Shown: piece by piece, positions 32,364 to 41,029 of the stretch
Numbering within the stretch: position 1 is the first letter of the stretch
How the letters are laid out: every line of letters starts with the position of its first letter
The notes under the pieces: generated by a model
What the model saw: only the letters and a program-made list of their open reading frames with translations
Told to the model about the DNA's origin: nothing
The model's database searches: none
Position numbers and translations under genes: made by a program
Assembly: GCF_902703175.1 (NCBI RefSeq)
Contig: NZ_CACRYJ010000016.1
Coordinates: 183,445 to 247,444, forward strand
DNA from: Occultella aeris
GTDB taxonomy: Bacteria; Actinomycetota; Actinomycetes; Actinomycetales; Beutenbergiaceae
Length of the DNA: 64,000 nt
Direction of reading: 5' to 3'

Positions 32364-33847
32364 GCGCCTGCCTCCTCCTGGGTTTCATCCCATATCGATG
32401 GATGCCCCGCGAGGGCCTGCTGGACCAGCAAGACCCAGGTCGCCCCGCCGACGGCGGGCGCAGAGGTCATCGACAGCCACTCGTCGCCTCGCGTGGCGCC
32501 CGGGTAGATCCCGTCGGTCGCGGCGGGCGCGAGCGCGGCGAGGGTGGGCGCCGCGTCCTGGCCGAGGCGCAACTGCGCGAGTGCGACGCCAGCGGTGCCC
32601 TCGACCCAGACGATGGGCTCCGCCGGGAACGGCACTGGAGCGAACCCGCTGGCGCCGGCGTGAGTGGAGGCGTACCAACCGATGTTGGCCATCGCCTGGG
32701 CCGCCTGCGCCTGGTGCCCCGCGGCCCGCAGGAAGAGGGCACCCCAGGAACTGACGTCCAGCGCGTGACCAGGATCGGGTCCGTCGGGGGAACGGCCCTG
32801 CCAGAACCGGCCCTCCTCGCTGCTCCACAGGCGCTCGAGAATGGCGTCGTGCAGCACCGCGGCGGCATCGGCGGCGCCGACGTGCCCGAGCACCTCGTCG
32901 GCGAGACGGAAGGTGTGCCACGCGTCCACGTTGTGCTCGGTGGAGGCCCAGGGCAGCTCATAGCTCGGGTCGAACCCACCGGTGGCGTACCAGCCGTATC
33001 CGCCACGTACCAGACCAGCGAGGGGACCGTCCACGGCCTGCCGGGCGAGGAGCCATTCCAGGGCGCGCTCAGCCCCCTCGAGCGCTTGCGCCCGCGCTGC
33101 GGGATCGGGAGATCCGTCGCGCAGGTACCGCAGCAGGGCGTAGGTCGCGAGGGCGTGGTTGCCGGTTCGGTACTCGGCCACCGCGCCGGCGGGGTGGAGG
33201 GCGGCGGCTGAGGTGACGAACCCGCCGTCCTGCGGTCCGCCGTCGGTCTGCAGGCTGAGCAGACCGTCAGCGAGCCGGTCGGCGACGGCGAGCTCGCCAA
33301 GGGAGAGGGCCGTCACCAGCGTGAGCGCTTGGTCGTAGGAGAAGGAGCGACCGTGCAGATGGTGCCCGTCCGGCACGTCGTAGGAGCGAACCAGGCCGTG
33401 GTCCGGAGCCTGCTCGGCGAGCACCTCGCCGGTGGCTGGGTCGACGAGCCGGTACACCTTGCTACCGGGGTGGCTCCAAGGGAAGGTGAAGGTGCCGTCG
33501 GCCTCGACCGGTGTGAAGGCGATGGAGTAGGCGCGGTCGGTGACGACCAACGCCTCGACCTGCAGTTCCTGCAGGTCCGGCGGCGTGGGGAGGCCGGCGA
33601 GCGTTACCGAGCCGCTCACTGGACCGGTCCACTCGGGTGGGTAGGCCTGGTCGGGCTCGACCGTCGAGGTGCTCGTCACGGGGGTGCCGGTCTCGAGCTG
33701 GCCCAGCACCCAGTCCCACGTCTCGGATGCGACCGGTGTACTCGACCGCGAGGCGCCCGGATCCGCCGCTGCTGGTCGCACCATCGCGGCGACCAAGGTC
33801 CCGGCCACGACCATGGTCAGCATCATCGATGAGGCTCGCCCGACCAT
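32360..33847 (-). CDS. Secreted (alpha/alpha) barrel, glycosidase-like protein
   Basis: The 495-aa product has a signal peptide (ASSMMLTMVVAGTLVAAMVR, cleavage near PAAADP at about residue 30). A short beta domain is followed from about residue 150 by repeated paired helices typical of a six-hairpin glycosidase fold (SYDQALTLVTALSLGELAVA, RTGNHALATYALLRYLRDG, STEHNVDAWHTFRLADEVLG, WGALFLRAAGHQAQAAQAMA). ATG 33847 overlaps the small gene's stop as TGATG. It likely processes the polymer made by the adjacent glycosyltransferase outside the cell. Catalytic residues are not assigned, and the specific glycosidase family is unknown. Confidence 0.7.
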   Translation of the reverse strand: MVGRASSMMLTMVVAGTLVAAMVRPAAADPGASRSSTPVASETWDWVLGQLETGTPVTSTSTVEPDQAYPPEWTGPVSGSVTLAGLPTPPDLQELQVEALVVTDRAYSIAFTPVEADGTFTFPWSHPGSKVYRLVDPATGEVLAEQAPDHGLVRSYDVPDGHHLHGRSFSYDQALTLVTALSLGELAVADRLADGLLSLQTDGGPQDGGFVTSAAALHPAGAVAEYRTGNHALATYALLRYLRDGSPDPAARAQALEGAERALEWLLARQAVDGPLAGLVRGGYGWYATGGFDPSYELPWASTEHNVDAWHTFRLADEVLGHVGAADAAAVLHDAILERLWSSEEGRFWQGRSPDGPDPGHALDVSSWGALFLRAAGHQAQAAQAMANIGWYASTHAGASGFAPVPFPAEPIVWVEGTAGVALAQLRLGQDAAPTLAALAPAATDGIYPGATRGDEWLSMTSAPAVGGATWVLLVQQALAGHPSIWDETQEEAGA

Positions 33848-33996
33848 CACACCCACCACCACTGTCGTGCGATCCCGATCGCGGTGGTCACGACGCCGGC
33901 CAGCACGAGGCGCCACAGCACGGACCGCTCTCGACGCTGGTCGTGCGTGAGGAGGTCGAGGTGCTTGTGACCTTGGTCGGCAGGCGTACCGCTCAT
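33847..33996 (-). CDS. 49-aa single-helix membrane peptide
   Basis: The small protein has a charged N-terminus (HKHLDLLTHDQRRERS) and one C-terminal membrane helix (VLWRLVLAGVVTTAIGIARQWWWV). Its ATG overlaps the glycosyltransferase stop (ATGA), and its stop overlaps the next start (TGATG). This supports it as a real gene despite its size. By position it may be an accessory subunit of the membrane glycosyltransferase, as small subunits are in other exopolysaccharide synthases; this is inference. Confidence 0.65.
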   Translation of the reverse strand: MSGTPADQGHKHLDLLTHDQRRERSVLWRLVLAGVVTTAIGIARQWWWV

Positions 33997-35495
33997 GAGG
34001 TGCGCACCTTTCCGGTCTTCTCCGTCTTGTCCCAGGTGGAGGCGGCGCCGCGCGCTTCTGCCACGTAGGCGGCGATGCTGACCGCGCACAAGACGGGTCC
34101 GAATCCGACGACCAGGACCAGCGCGGGTACGACCGGACGCAACCACGCGACCCTATCGGCTCGGTACACGAGCCAACCGGCGAGCATTGCTGCACCGGTC
34201 CATGCGTATGCCAGCAGCACGGCTATAGCGCGGGCTCGGTCGTCCCAGGTGACTCCAAACGTCGGCATCACCTGGCCGGCGAGGGCGTCCATGGGCCGCG
34301 GTGCCAGCATGACCGCCAGGATGAGGAGGTTCACCAGGCCGGGGAAGGTCAGGGCTGCCAGCCAGCTCTGATAGGCGACCCGTCGGTCGAGCAGCAGCAC
34401 GAACGTGGTCCCGAAAATGAACAGCAGCGTGCTCAGGCCCCAGTAGAGCTGGAACGCGATGTGCGCCGGGCCCTGGTCGACGAACCACAGAACCACCAGT
34501 GCAACCGACGCCGCGATCATGAAGGCGGGCAGGTACAGCGTGCTGAACCACATCGTTCCGAACCACCAGTTGCCCAGGTGGTGCTCGTTCGAGCGGCGGA
34601 AGAACACCGAACGGAAGCGCCGGGTCACCTGGAGGTTCCCGCGTGCCCATCGCAGCCGTTGCTTCCAGAGCGCCACGAGGCTCGCGGGCTCTTCGGCCCA
34701 GCACTCGGCGTTGGGGTCGAACACGACCCGGCGGCCGCCCAACTGGGTCTGCATCGTCGTCACCGTGTCCTCGGCGAGGGTCGTGGTGTCGATGCGTCCA
34801 CCGATCGCTTCGAGGTTCGCGCGGCTGAGCATCTGGGCGCCGCCGGCAAGGCACCCCTGCACGCCGACGACGTTCTGCGCCCGCCGCATCGCCAGCTGCG
34901 CCGTCGCATACTCGAATCCGACATAGCGACCGACCCAGTGCGCGGGCTCGCTCGCCTCCCGGATGAACCCCATCACCGCTCCCACGCTCGGGTCCGCCAG
35001 GTGACGGCCCATGCGGCCGATCGCCGTCGGGGTGAAGACGACGTCGGCGTCGGTGATGAGCACGGCCTCGGCCCAGTCGTCCGCCAGCACGTGCGCCAGA
35101 CCGTGGTTGAGGGTGTGCGCCTTTCCTTGGCCACCTCGCTCGCGTCGGAGGTGTACCACGCGCCCGGGGTAGCGTCGTACGGCCTCGCGCGCGATCTGAG
35201 GGGTGTCGTCGGTGCTGGCGTCGTCGACGACGACGAGGCGCAACTTGTCGCTGGGGTAGTCCAGCGCCATCATCCGCTCGATCGAGTGCTCGAGGACGGA
35301 CGCCTCGTTCCAGGCGGGGACGATGACAGCGACCCGCGGCTGATATGCGCCGTCGGCCTGCCGGTAGTGGTCGCGGACGCGGTGGAGCCCGGCCAGGACG
35401 TGCCCGGTGGCGGAGACGAACATGGGGATGGCGCCGAGCAGGACGATGATGCTGAGCAACCAGCCGAGCGGTTCGGTCGGCAGCGCTGCGCTCAC
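33993..35495 (-). CDS. Processive family-2 membrane glycosyltransferase
   Basis: The 500-aa protein has an N-terminal membrane segment (LGWLLSIIVLLGAIPMFVSA) and a GT-A domain with VAVIVPAWNEASVLEHSIER, LVVVDDASTDDT, VLITDADVVF (DxD) and LAEDTVTTM. The QRLRW motif (KQRLRWARGNLQVTRRFRS) marks processive synthases. About five C-terminal membrane helices follow. This is the plan of cellulose, hyaluronan and poly-N-acetylglucosamine synthases, so it probably polymerises and exports a glycan. It is fourth gene of the overlapping operon. Confidence 0.9.
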   Translation of the reverse strand: MSAALPTEPLGWLLSIIVLLGAIPMFVSATGHVLAGLHRVRDHYRQADGAYQPRVAVIVPAWNEASVLEHSIERMMALDYPSDKLRLVVVDDASTDDTPQIAREAVRRYPGRVVHLRRERGGQGKAHTLNHGLAHVLADDWAEAVLITDADVVFTPTAIGRMGRHLADPSVGAVMGFIREASEPAHWVGRYVGFEYATAQLAMRRAQNVVGVQGCLAGGAQMLSRANLEAIGGRIDTTTLAEDTVTTMQTQLGGRRVVFDPNAECWAEEPASLVALWKQRLRWARGNLQVTRRFRSVFFRRSNEHHLGNWWFGTMWFSTLYLPAFMIAASVALVVLWFVDQGPAHIAFQLYWGLSTLLFIFGTTFVLLLDRRVAYQSWLAALTFPGLVNLLILAVMLAPRPMDALAGQVMPTFGVTWDDRARAIAVLLAYAWTGAAMLAGWLVYRADRVAWLRPVVPALVLVVGFGPVLCAVSIAAYVAEARGAASTWDKTEKTGKVRTS

Positions 35496-36202
35496 AGCAG
35501 GATCCTCGGTTCCAGCTCGTCGAGGTAGACCCAGCGGCCGACGTCGCCGGCTCGGTGAGCGTCACTGCCCGCCACGATGCGGGCGCCCAGCGCGGCCAGA
35601 CCCCGCACGACCGTCACACTCGGGCAGCGCCATTTCTCGTTGATCTCAACGGCCGCACCGGCGTTCACGCAGGCGGCGGCCAGTGCCCGCAGGTGCTCGT
35701 CGCTGACGGCGTCCTCACCGATGCCCACCTTCGGCAAGATGCTGAACAGGTGGGCGACGACAGCCGGTGCCGGGGACAGGGCGACCGCCTTGCAGGTCGC
35801 TGTGACCAACGTGTCGACGACGTCGCCCGCCGCAGCCGGGTCAGCCTCGATCCGCGCTCGCACGGAGTCGGGGCTGTGCGGTCCGTCGGCTGCGGGGAAC
35901 TGGTGGTCGGCCACCAGCACGTAGTCGAGGGGCGGAGCCGCCACAGGAATGTCGAGGCGACCGGAGGCGTCCAGGATCTTGGCCTCGACGCCGCACATCA
36001 CCCGAAGGTTGCCGTGTCCGTCCAAGGCGCGGATCCGGGCGACGTACTCAGGCAGCCAGCTGGTCTCACGCCGGACGTGATCGGAGGCACCGAGGGTGCT
36101 CAGGCCGGCCACGGAGGCCGCTGCTGCCATGTCCTCCCATGTGTCGGCCCCGTCGGTGAGGCTGGAGTGGGTGTGCCAGTCGGTGGTCCGGTCCAGGATC
36201 AT
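35492..36202 (-). CDS. PHP-domain phosphoesterase-like protein
   Basis: The 236-aa protein has a full set of PHP metal motifs: DWHTHSSLTDG, GASDHV, CGVEAKILD, VADHQFP, VVAHLF and AGSDAHRAGDVG. The family includes histidinol phosphatase, the polymerase PHP and CpsB-like capsule tyrosine phosphatases. It overlaps both neighbours by ATGA. In this operon a phosphatase on a sugar phosphate, lipid-linked intermediate or phosphotyrosine is possible; the substrate is unknown. Confidence 0.88.
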   Translation of the reverse strand: MILDRTTDWHTHSSLTDGADTWEDMAAAASVAGLSTLGASDHVRRETSWLPEYVARIRALDGHGNLRVMCGVEAKILDASGRLDIPVAAPPLDYVLVADHQFPAADGPHSPDSVRARIEADPAAAGDVVDTLVTATCKAVALSPAPAVVAHLFSILPKVGIGEDAVSDEHLRALAAACVNAGAAVEINEKWRCPSVTVVRGLAALGARIVAGSDAHRAGDVGRWVYLDELEPRILL

Positions 36203-37212
36203 GCGTCGAGCCCGGAGTGCGTGCGTCCGTCACGCATCGTCGTGTACTCGACGAGGGGAACCGTGACGTCAGCGAGGTACCGCACGACAGCCACCTCGTC
36301 GAAGTCCAGGTGGTCCGGGAGATCGTGCCCCAAGGCTGCGCGCGCGGCAAGGACCGGCATATCGACGCCTGCGGCCTGCGTCAGTGCCATCGTGCCCGGG
36401 AAGCGAGCGTTGACCTCAAGCAGCGCCGGTGTGCCGTCGACCGCGCGCCGGGCCTGGACGTTGACCACGCCGGTCGCACCGATGAGACGAGCGACCGTCC
36501 GCCCGAACTGCTCCAGCTCCGAGTCGCGCACCGTGCGACCGGCGACGGCGATCCCGGAGTCGACCTTGTCTCGTCGTCGGGGCACCGCGGCCACGACGTG
36601 CCCGTCAGGCCGCGCGAGCACGTCGATGGAGAACTCCTCCCCAGGAAGGTGCTCCTGCGCCAACATGGTGCCGTCCCTGGGGACGCCGCGCAGGTCCTCG
36701 CTCGAGGAGATGACGGCGAAGCCTCGTCCGCCGGCTCCGTGCCGCGGCTTGACGATGTGCGGCAGGCCAAGGCTGTCGAGCTCGTCGGCAGTGGTGGTCT
36801 GCTCCAGCAGGACGGTGCGCGGAACGCGTACCGACCCCTGGCAGAGGCCGACGAGGGTCAGCTTGTCCTGACAGCGTTCGAGCGTCTGCGAGGACTCCAC
36901 GAGGACGGCCACGCCCGCCCTCCCGAAGTCGCCGACCCTCCCAGCCACCACCGGCAGCTCGACGTCCACGGTGGGTATCACCAGGTCGGCGTGGCACCGA
37001 CGGGCGACCTCCAGCAGGACGTCGGCGAACGAGGGGTCGTCGCCGCGGGGGAGCAGGACACGCTGGGCTGCTGGCACGAGGTAGAGACCGGCCGCAAACG
37101 GGTCGATGTCACCGGCGACCACTCGGTACCTGGCTGCCAACGACCTGATGAGCGTGACCGCTGCGGCACCTCCGGCGCCGGTGACGAGCACGCAGGGCTG
37201 TGAGCGGCTCAT
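36199..37212 (-). CDS. ATP-grasp ligase (CarB/biotin-carboxylase-like)
   Basis: The 337-aa protein begins with a Rossmann-like preATP-grasp domain (CVLVTGAGGAAAVTLIRSLA). It then has ATP-grasp motifs CQDKLTLVGL, LPHIVKPRHGAGGRGFAVIS, AQEHLPGEEFSIDVL and the Mg2+ site LLEVNARFPGTMALTQAAGV. ATP-grasp enzymes join a carboxylate to an amine or thiol through an acylphosphate. Position between PIG-L and PHP genes suggests amide decoration, for example of a sugar amine freed by the deacetylase. The acceptor is unknown. Confidence 0.9.
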   Translation of the reverse strand: MSRSQPCVLVTGAGGAAAVTLIRSLAARYRVVAGDIDPFAAGLYLVPAAQRVLLPRGDDPSFADVLLEVARRCHADLVIPTVDVELPVVAGRVGDFGRAGVAVLVESSQTLERCQDKLTLVGLCQGSVRVPRTVLLEQTTTADELDSLGLPHIVKPRHGAGGRGFAVISSSEDLRGVPRDGTMLAQEHLPGEEFSIDVLARPDGHVVAAVPRRRDKVDSGIAVAGRTVRDSELEQFGRTVARLIGATGVVNVQARRAVDGTPALLEVNARFPGTMALTQAAGVDMPVLAARAALGHDLPDHLDFDEVAVVRYLADVTVPLVEYTTMRDGRTHSGLDA

Positions 37213-38378
37213 ACCGACGCTCCGGTACGGACCTCGGGCGAGTTCATTGCCATGGGCACCACCGGGGCGGGCGAGTTCAGCACGGTCTGGGCGGCGGCAC
37301 TCAGGGCGGAACGGCCCGGGATGAAGCTGCGAATCACCTCGAACGGCTCGGCGTATCGGGCGAGCGGAGCGAGGTGCCGCGCCCAGTACCGGGCGCCTGC
37401 CACGATCAACTCGGGTTCGAGGTAGGGGCGCGCGCTCTGGCTGGCGAAGCTCGATAAGACGTCCACCTTGCGTGCGATCACCGCATCCACGGGCACGAAC
37501 CGGGTGGGGGCGAAGTCGTTCGTCGCCGAGGGCGATTGGTAGGCGAAGACCTGCGATACCGCTCGCGCGGCGCTCATGGTCGCGGTGTTGACGGCACGAT
37601 GGTCCTGGTGGCTGTCGTGCCGGGAGTGCACATACACCACGGTCGGCCTCAGCGCGGCGACCACGTCTTCGATGAGCCTGATGGTGTCGATGCCCTGGTC
37701 GATCTGGGTGTCGGGCAGATCGGCCAGCAGCAGGCGCGCCCCGATCTGGGTCGCGGCAGTGACCGACTCGCTGACCCGAGCGTTGCGGTCACCTCCGACG
37801 TCCCCGCGACTCAAGGTCAGCACGGCGACGTGGTCGCCCCTGCGACGGTGCTCGAGCAGGGCGCCAGCGCAACCGATCTCGACGTCGTCTGGATGGGCGC
37901 CGATCGCCAGCACTCGTTCCGCCCCTTGCTCCGAGCGCAGCAGGCACGTCTGCAGGGCGCCGCTCAGACTGTCGTCGTCGGTGGGGTCGATGACATCGTG
38001 CAGACCGCCGCGGATCGCTTGGACCAACAGTTCGGCGGGCAGGTGTTGAAGAGCTCCGGTGAGCAGCACCCGCATCTGCGGGTACAGCGCGCGCAGATCG
38101 GCGATCGCGTGCGTGGTGCGGTCTGCCGCCAACAGCGCCGGGTCGATCAGCGCGGCATTGACGGCGCCCATGGCGACCGCGGTCTCGACGACCGTCTCCG
38201 GCGCGGTCTGGACGTGGTCGCAGTCGAGCTCGTCGAGGATGGGAGGGACGGCCGAAGGGATGTCGCCCACCAGCAGGGCTCGTCGACGGGGCGGCTCGAG
38301 GAGTTGCTGGACTACGGATTCGTCGACTCGCACGTCGCGCTCATCACCGAGCCACACTGCTTGATGCTCACTACTCAC
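37209..38378 (-). CDS. PIG-L-family deacetylase with N-terminal receiver-like domain
   Basis: Of 389 aa, about residues 30-145 resemble a response-regulator receiver fold (RRALLVGDIPSAVPPILDEL, AALIDPALL, MRVLLTGALQHLPAELLVQA, IRGGLHDVIDPTDD). About residues 153-360 form a PIG-L/LmbE N-acetyl-sugar deacetylase (VLAIGAHPDDVEIGCAGALL and HSRHDSHQDHRAV zinc motifs). PIG-L enzymes deacetylate N-acetylglucosaminyl groups. GTG 38378 follows GGGGGA. It leads the seven-gene operon. The receiver-like fusion is unusual; IDPALL may hold the equivalent of the phosphoacceptor Asp, which needs structural checking. Confidence 0.85.
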   Translation of the reverse strand: MSSEHQAVWLGDERDVRVDESVVQQLLEPPRRRALLVGDIPSAVPPILDELDCDHVQTAPETVVETAVAMGAVNAALIDPALLAADRTTHAIADLRALYPQMRVLLTGALQHLPAELLVQAIRGGLHDVIDPTDDDSLSGALQTCLLRSEQGAERVLAIGAHPDDVEIGCAGALLEHRRRGDHVAVLTLSRGDVGGDRNARVSESVTAATQIGARLLLADLPDTQIDQGIDTIRLIEDVVAALRPTVVYVHSRHDSHQDHRAVNTATMSAARAVSQVFAYQSPSATNDFAPTRFVPVDAVIARKVDVLSSFASQSARPYLEPELIVAGARYWARHLAPLARYAEPFEVIRSFIPGRSALSAAAQTVLNSPAPVVPMAMNSPEVRTGASV

Positions 38379-38427
38379 GTAGATTCCCCCGACGGCACGA
38401 TCCGGACCGGCCTTCTGCAGACCCTAA

Positions 38428-38441
38428 CCCCTGGCCAGGGG
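38428..38441. promoter_or_regulatory. Perfect palindrome upstream of the seven-gene operon
   Basis: CCCCTGGCCAGGGG is a 14-bp perfect palindrome 50 nt before the PIG-L start codon and after the tetR stop. It could be an operator of the operon or a very short hairpin. No regulator is assigned. Confidence 0.35.
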
Positions 38442-38567
38442 ATGGCGCCTGCTCACCCGGCAGCATGAAGACCCCCGGGAGCGGCCGCAGCCCTGAACGC
38501 ATCGGCACCATGCCGGCGTGCCAAACGCTCAGGCCACGCGAAGAGGCGGTGTGCCTGGGCGCCGTCC

Positions 38568-39173
38568 TCAGAGTTCGTGCCTCCGGGGCTGCATACCCTT
38601 GAGGGCCGTGTCCAGGAGTGCCTCGAGGTAAGCCTCGTCCAGGGGACCGCCGCGCTGCAGCCAACGGTTGAGTACGGGTCCCCAGATGATGTCGACGGCC
38701 ACGTCGAGATCGAGGTCGGCCGCCAGCTCGCCGGTCGCCTGCGCGCTGCGCAAGCGCCGGCGCTTGGCCTCTCGGAGCGGGGCGTCGAGACGTTCGTGGT
38801 ACGACCGGGCCAGCCCGGCATCGTGCGCGACCTCCGTGGCCAGGGCGCGCATCGGCTCCGCGAGCTGGGGGCTGTCCAGCTCGGCCGCCGTCGCCCGCAA
38901 CACCAGCATCAGGTCGGCCCGGAGGTCACCGGTGTCGGGCAGTTCGGGGGGCTCCCCCGCGTCCGCCTCGCTGAGGATGAGGAACGCATCGAAGAGGACC
39001 GCTGCCTTGGAGGGCCACCACCGGTAGATGGTCTGCTTGCCTACGCCGGCCCGCGTGGCAATGCCCTCGATGCTCAGCCGTGTGTAGGGCACCTCCTGAA
39101 GGAGGTCGAGCGTGGCGGTCAGAACGGCGCGACGCGAGCTCTCGTTGCGCCGGGTGGGATCAGGGTTCGACAT
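38568..39173 (-). CDS. TetR-family regulator
   Basis: The 201-aa protein has a TetR HTH at about residues 34-53 (LSIEGIATRAGVGKQTIYRW) and a TetR_C ligand domain ending in LDTALKGMQPRRHEL. It is divergent from an SDR/hydrolase operon whose promoter carries a perfect 19-bp palindrome at 39251-39269. It is therefore the likely repressor of those genes. Confidence 0.92.
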   Translation of the reverse strand: MSNPDPTRRNESSRRAVLTATLDLLQEVPYTRLSIEGIATRAGVGKQTIYRWWPSKAAVLFDAFLILSEADAGEPPELPDTGDLRADLMLVLRATAAELDSPQLAEPMRALATEVAHDAGLARSYHERLDAPLREAKRRRLRSAQATGELAADLDLDVAVDIIWGPVLNRWLQRGGPLDEAYLEALLDTALKGMQPRRHEL

Positions 39174-39211
39174 ACAGCAAAGGTACCTCAGGCGAGACGA
39201 GACGTTGCGTA

Positions 39212-39269
39212 TTGCAAAGTCCCGGCAACTGCTCTAGTCTCAGGTGCAACACGAGACGGACCGTCTCGT
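39212..39269 (+). promoter_or_regulatory. Promoter and TetR operator of the SDR/hydrolase operon
   Basis: The -35 box TTGCAA (39212-39217) and -10 box TAGTCT (39235-39240) are 17 bp apart. ACGAGACGGACCGTCTCGT (39251-39269) follows, with 9-bp perfect arms around one A. Related GAGACG half-sites at about 39193-39203 lie toward the divergent tetR gene. Placement just after the start site fits repression. Confidence 0.85.
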
Positions 39270-39287
39270 CTTATCTAAGGAGCAACA

Positions 39288-40145
39288 TTGCGCCAACCCT
39301 CCCCTTCCCCTCGCACGTGGTTCATCACGGGTGCCAGCCGTGGTCTCGGCCGCGCGCTGGCCCTCGCTGCGCTCGAGCGCGGCGATAGCGTGGCCGTCGC
39401 AGCACGGTCGGCGACCGCCGACACGTTCGCCGCAGAGCACCGTGACCGAGTTCTTGCACGGAGCCTGGACGTCACCGACAAGAGCGCGGTCGATGCCGCG
39501 ATGGCTGCCGCGGTCGCCCACTTCGGTCGACTGGATGTCGTGGTGAACAACGCAGGCAACATGTCCATGGGCATGATCGAAGAGTTCACCGAGGAACAGG
39601 CGAGGGCCCAGCTCGAGGTCAACTTCTTCGGTGCATTGTGGGTCAGCCAGGCCGCGATGTCGCACCTGCGGCGTCAAGGGTCGGGCCACATCCTGCAGAT
39701 CTCGAGCATCGCCGCTCTCGGCGCGTTCCCCAGCACCGGGATGTACAGCGCGAGCAAGTTCGCGCTGGAGGGCATGAGTGAGGCACTCGCGATGGAGGCC
39801 GCGTCCTTCGGCGTGAAGGTCACCATCGTCCAACCCGGTGGCTTCTGGACCGACCTCTACACGAACATGGTCTCGACCAGCCCGGCCGAACCGTACGCAC
39901 CGCTGCGAGCCGAACTCGAGCGGCAGTGGGCCGAAGGGTCGGTGGACAGCGACCCCCGTCTCGCTGCCGAGGCGATGCTCACCCTCGTCGACAACGAGGC
40001 GCCGCCCTTGCGGCTAGCTCTGGGGAGCATGGCATACGACCTCGCGCATGCCGTCTCACGTCAGCGCATCGATACCTGGGCGGCATGGGAGCAGGTCAGC
40101 CGCGCCGCCGAGCACGCCGTGCCGCAGCCGGAAGCCGTCCGATGA
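39288..40145 (+). CDS. SDR-family oxidoreductase
   Basis: The 285-aa classical SDR has TGASRGLG, VVNNAGNMSMG, the catalytic Ser region ISSIAALG and YSASK. It resembles the group of SDRs that includes retinol/steroid-like dehydrogenases. It starts at TTG 39288, supported by AAGGAG 6 nt upstream. Its stop overlaps an ATG of the alpha/beta hydrolase, so the two form an operon under the TetR-type operator. Confidence 0.92.
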   Translation: MRQPSPSPRTWFITGASRGLGRALALAALERGDSVAVAARSATADTFAAEHRDRVLARSLDVTDKSAVDAAMAAAVAHFGRLDVVVNNAGNMSMGMIEEFTEEQARAQLEVNFFGALWVSQAAMSHLRRQGSGHILQISSIAALGAFPSTGMYSASKFALEGMSEALAMEAASFGVKVTIVQPGGFWTDLYTNMVSTSPAEPYAPLRAELERQWAEGSVDSDPRLAAEAMLTLVDNEAPPLRLALGSMAYDLAHAVSRQRIDTWAAWEQVSRAAEHAVPQPEAVR

Positions 40146-41029
40146 CCCACCCACACCCCTTCGGCACCCCGCCGACCGCCCGCTTCCTTGCCCACTCTGA
40201 AGGAGAAACCTTGTCACCTGCGACGTTCCCTGCGCCCAACTTCGCCTCGCCCTGGACCGGTATGGCCCCCGTCGACGACACCGCCCTCGCAGTCAGCGAC
40301 AGCGGCGGCGTTGGCATCCCGGTGCTCTACTGCAACGGCCAGTTCGCCACCCAGCGGTACTGGCGGCGGGTCATCACCGAACTTGGCCCCCGCTACCGGC
40401 ACATCACCTTCGATGAACGAGCGCGCGGAGCGTCCCGGACGTCGTGTGACTACAGCTTCGAGGCCGCCGTCCGCGACGTGACCGTCGTCCTCGAGGCCCG
40501 CGGAGTCGAGCGCGCGCTGCTGATGGGCTGGTCGTACGGCGCCGTCGTCGCGGCACACTGGGCCGAACGCCACCCCGAACGCACGATCGGGGCAGTCCTG
40601 GTCGACGGGGCGTTTCCGCACGACTGGCTCGACGACGCCATGGAGGAGCGGATCCGCATGCTGTTCAAGCGGCTCGCGTTCCTGCGCCCTGCGCTAAGAC
40701 CGTTAGGTCTGCTCCCGAGAATGACGGCGGCCCAACAGGCCCAGAGCAACATCGAGCTCGGGAAGATCTCACGAGAACGCGAGCTCGGCCCCGTCCTGGA
40801 TCGCATCACCGTGCCCACCCGATACGTGATCGCCTCAGGAACGTCGTTCGGCAGCCGAGGCCAAGAGCAGGAAGTCATCCGCGCCAGCCTCGACCAGGTG
40901 ACCGCCCGCAACCCCAACATCGCTCTCGCGGCAAAGGTGGCGAGCAACCACGGCGCCATCCTGACGAAGGATGCACCAGCCGTCGCCGCAGCCGCCGCGA
41001 CGGTCCACGCCCTGGCAGGATCTGACTGA
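40142..41029 (+). CDS. Alpha/beta-fold hydrolase
   Basis: The protein is 295 aa from ATG 40142, or 272 aa from TTG 40211. It has GIPVLYCNGQFATQRYWRRV, the nucleophile elbow GWSYGAVVAAHWAE and the catalytic His region SNHGAILTKDAP. ATG 40142 overlaps the SDR stop by ATGA. TTG 40211, however, has a strong AAGGAG 6 nt upstream, just like the SDR start, and may be the real start. An esterase or hydrolase role with the SDR in degrading or detoxifying a small molecule is inferred. Confidence 0.88.
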   Translation: MTHPHPFGTPPTARFLAHSEGETLSPATFPAPNFASPWTGMAPVDDTALAVSDSGGVGIPVLYCNGQFATQRYWRRVITELGPRYRHITFDERARGASRTSCDYSFEAAVRDVTVVLEARGVERALLMGWSYGAVVAAHWAERHPERTIGAVLVDGAFPHDWLDDAMEERIRMLFKRLAFLRPALRPLGLLPRMTAAQQAQSNIELGKISRERELGPVLDRITVPTRYVIASGTSFGSRGQEQEVIRASLDQVTARNPNIALAAKVASNHGAILTKDAPAVAAAAATVHALAGSD

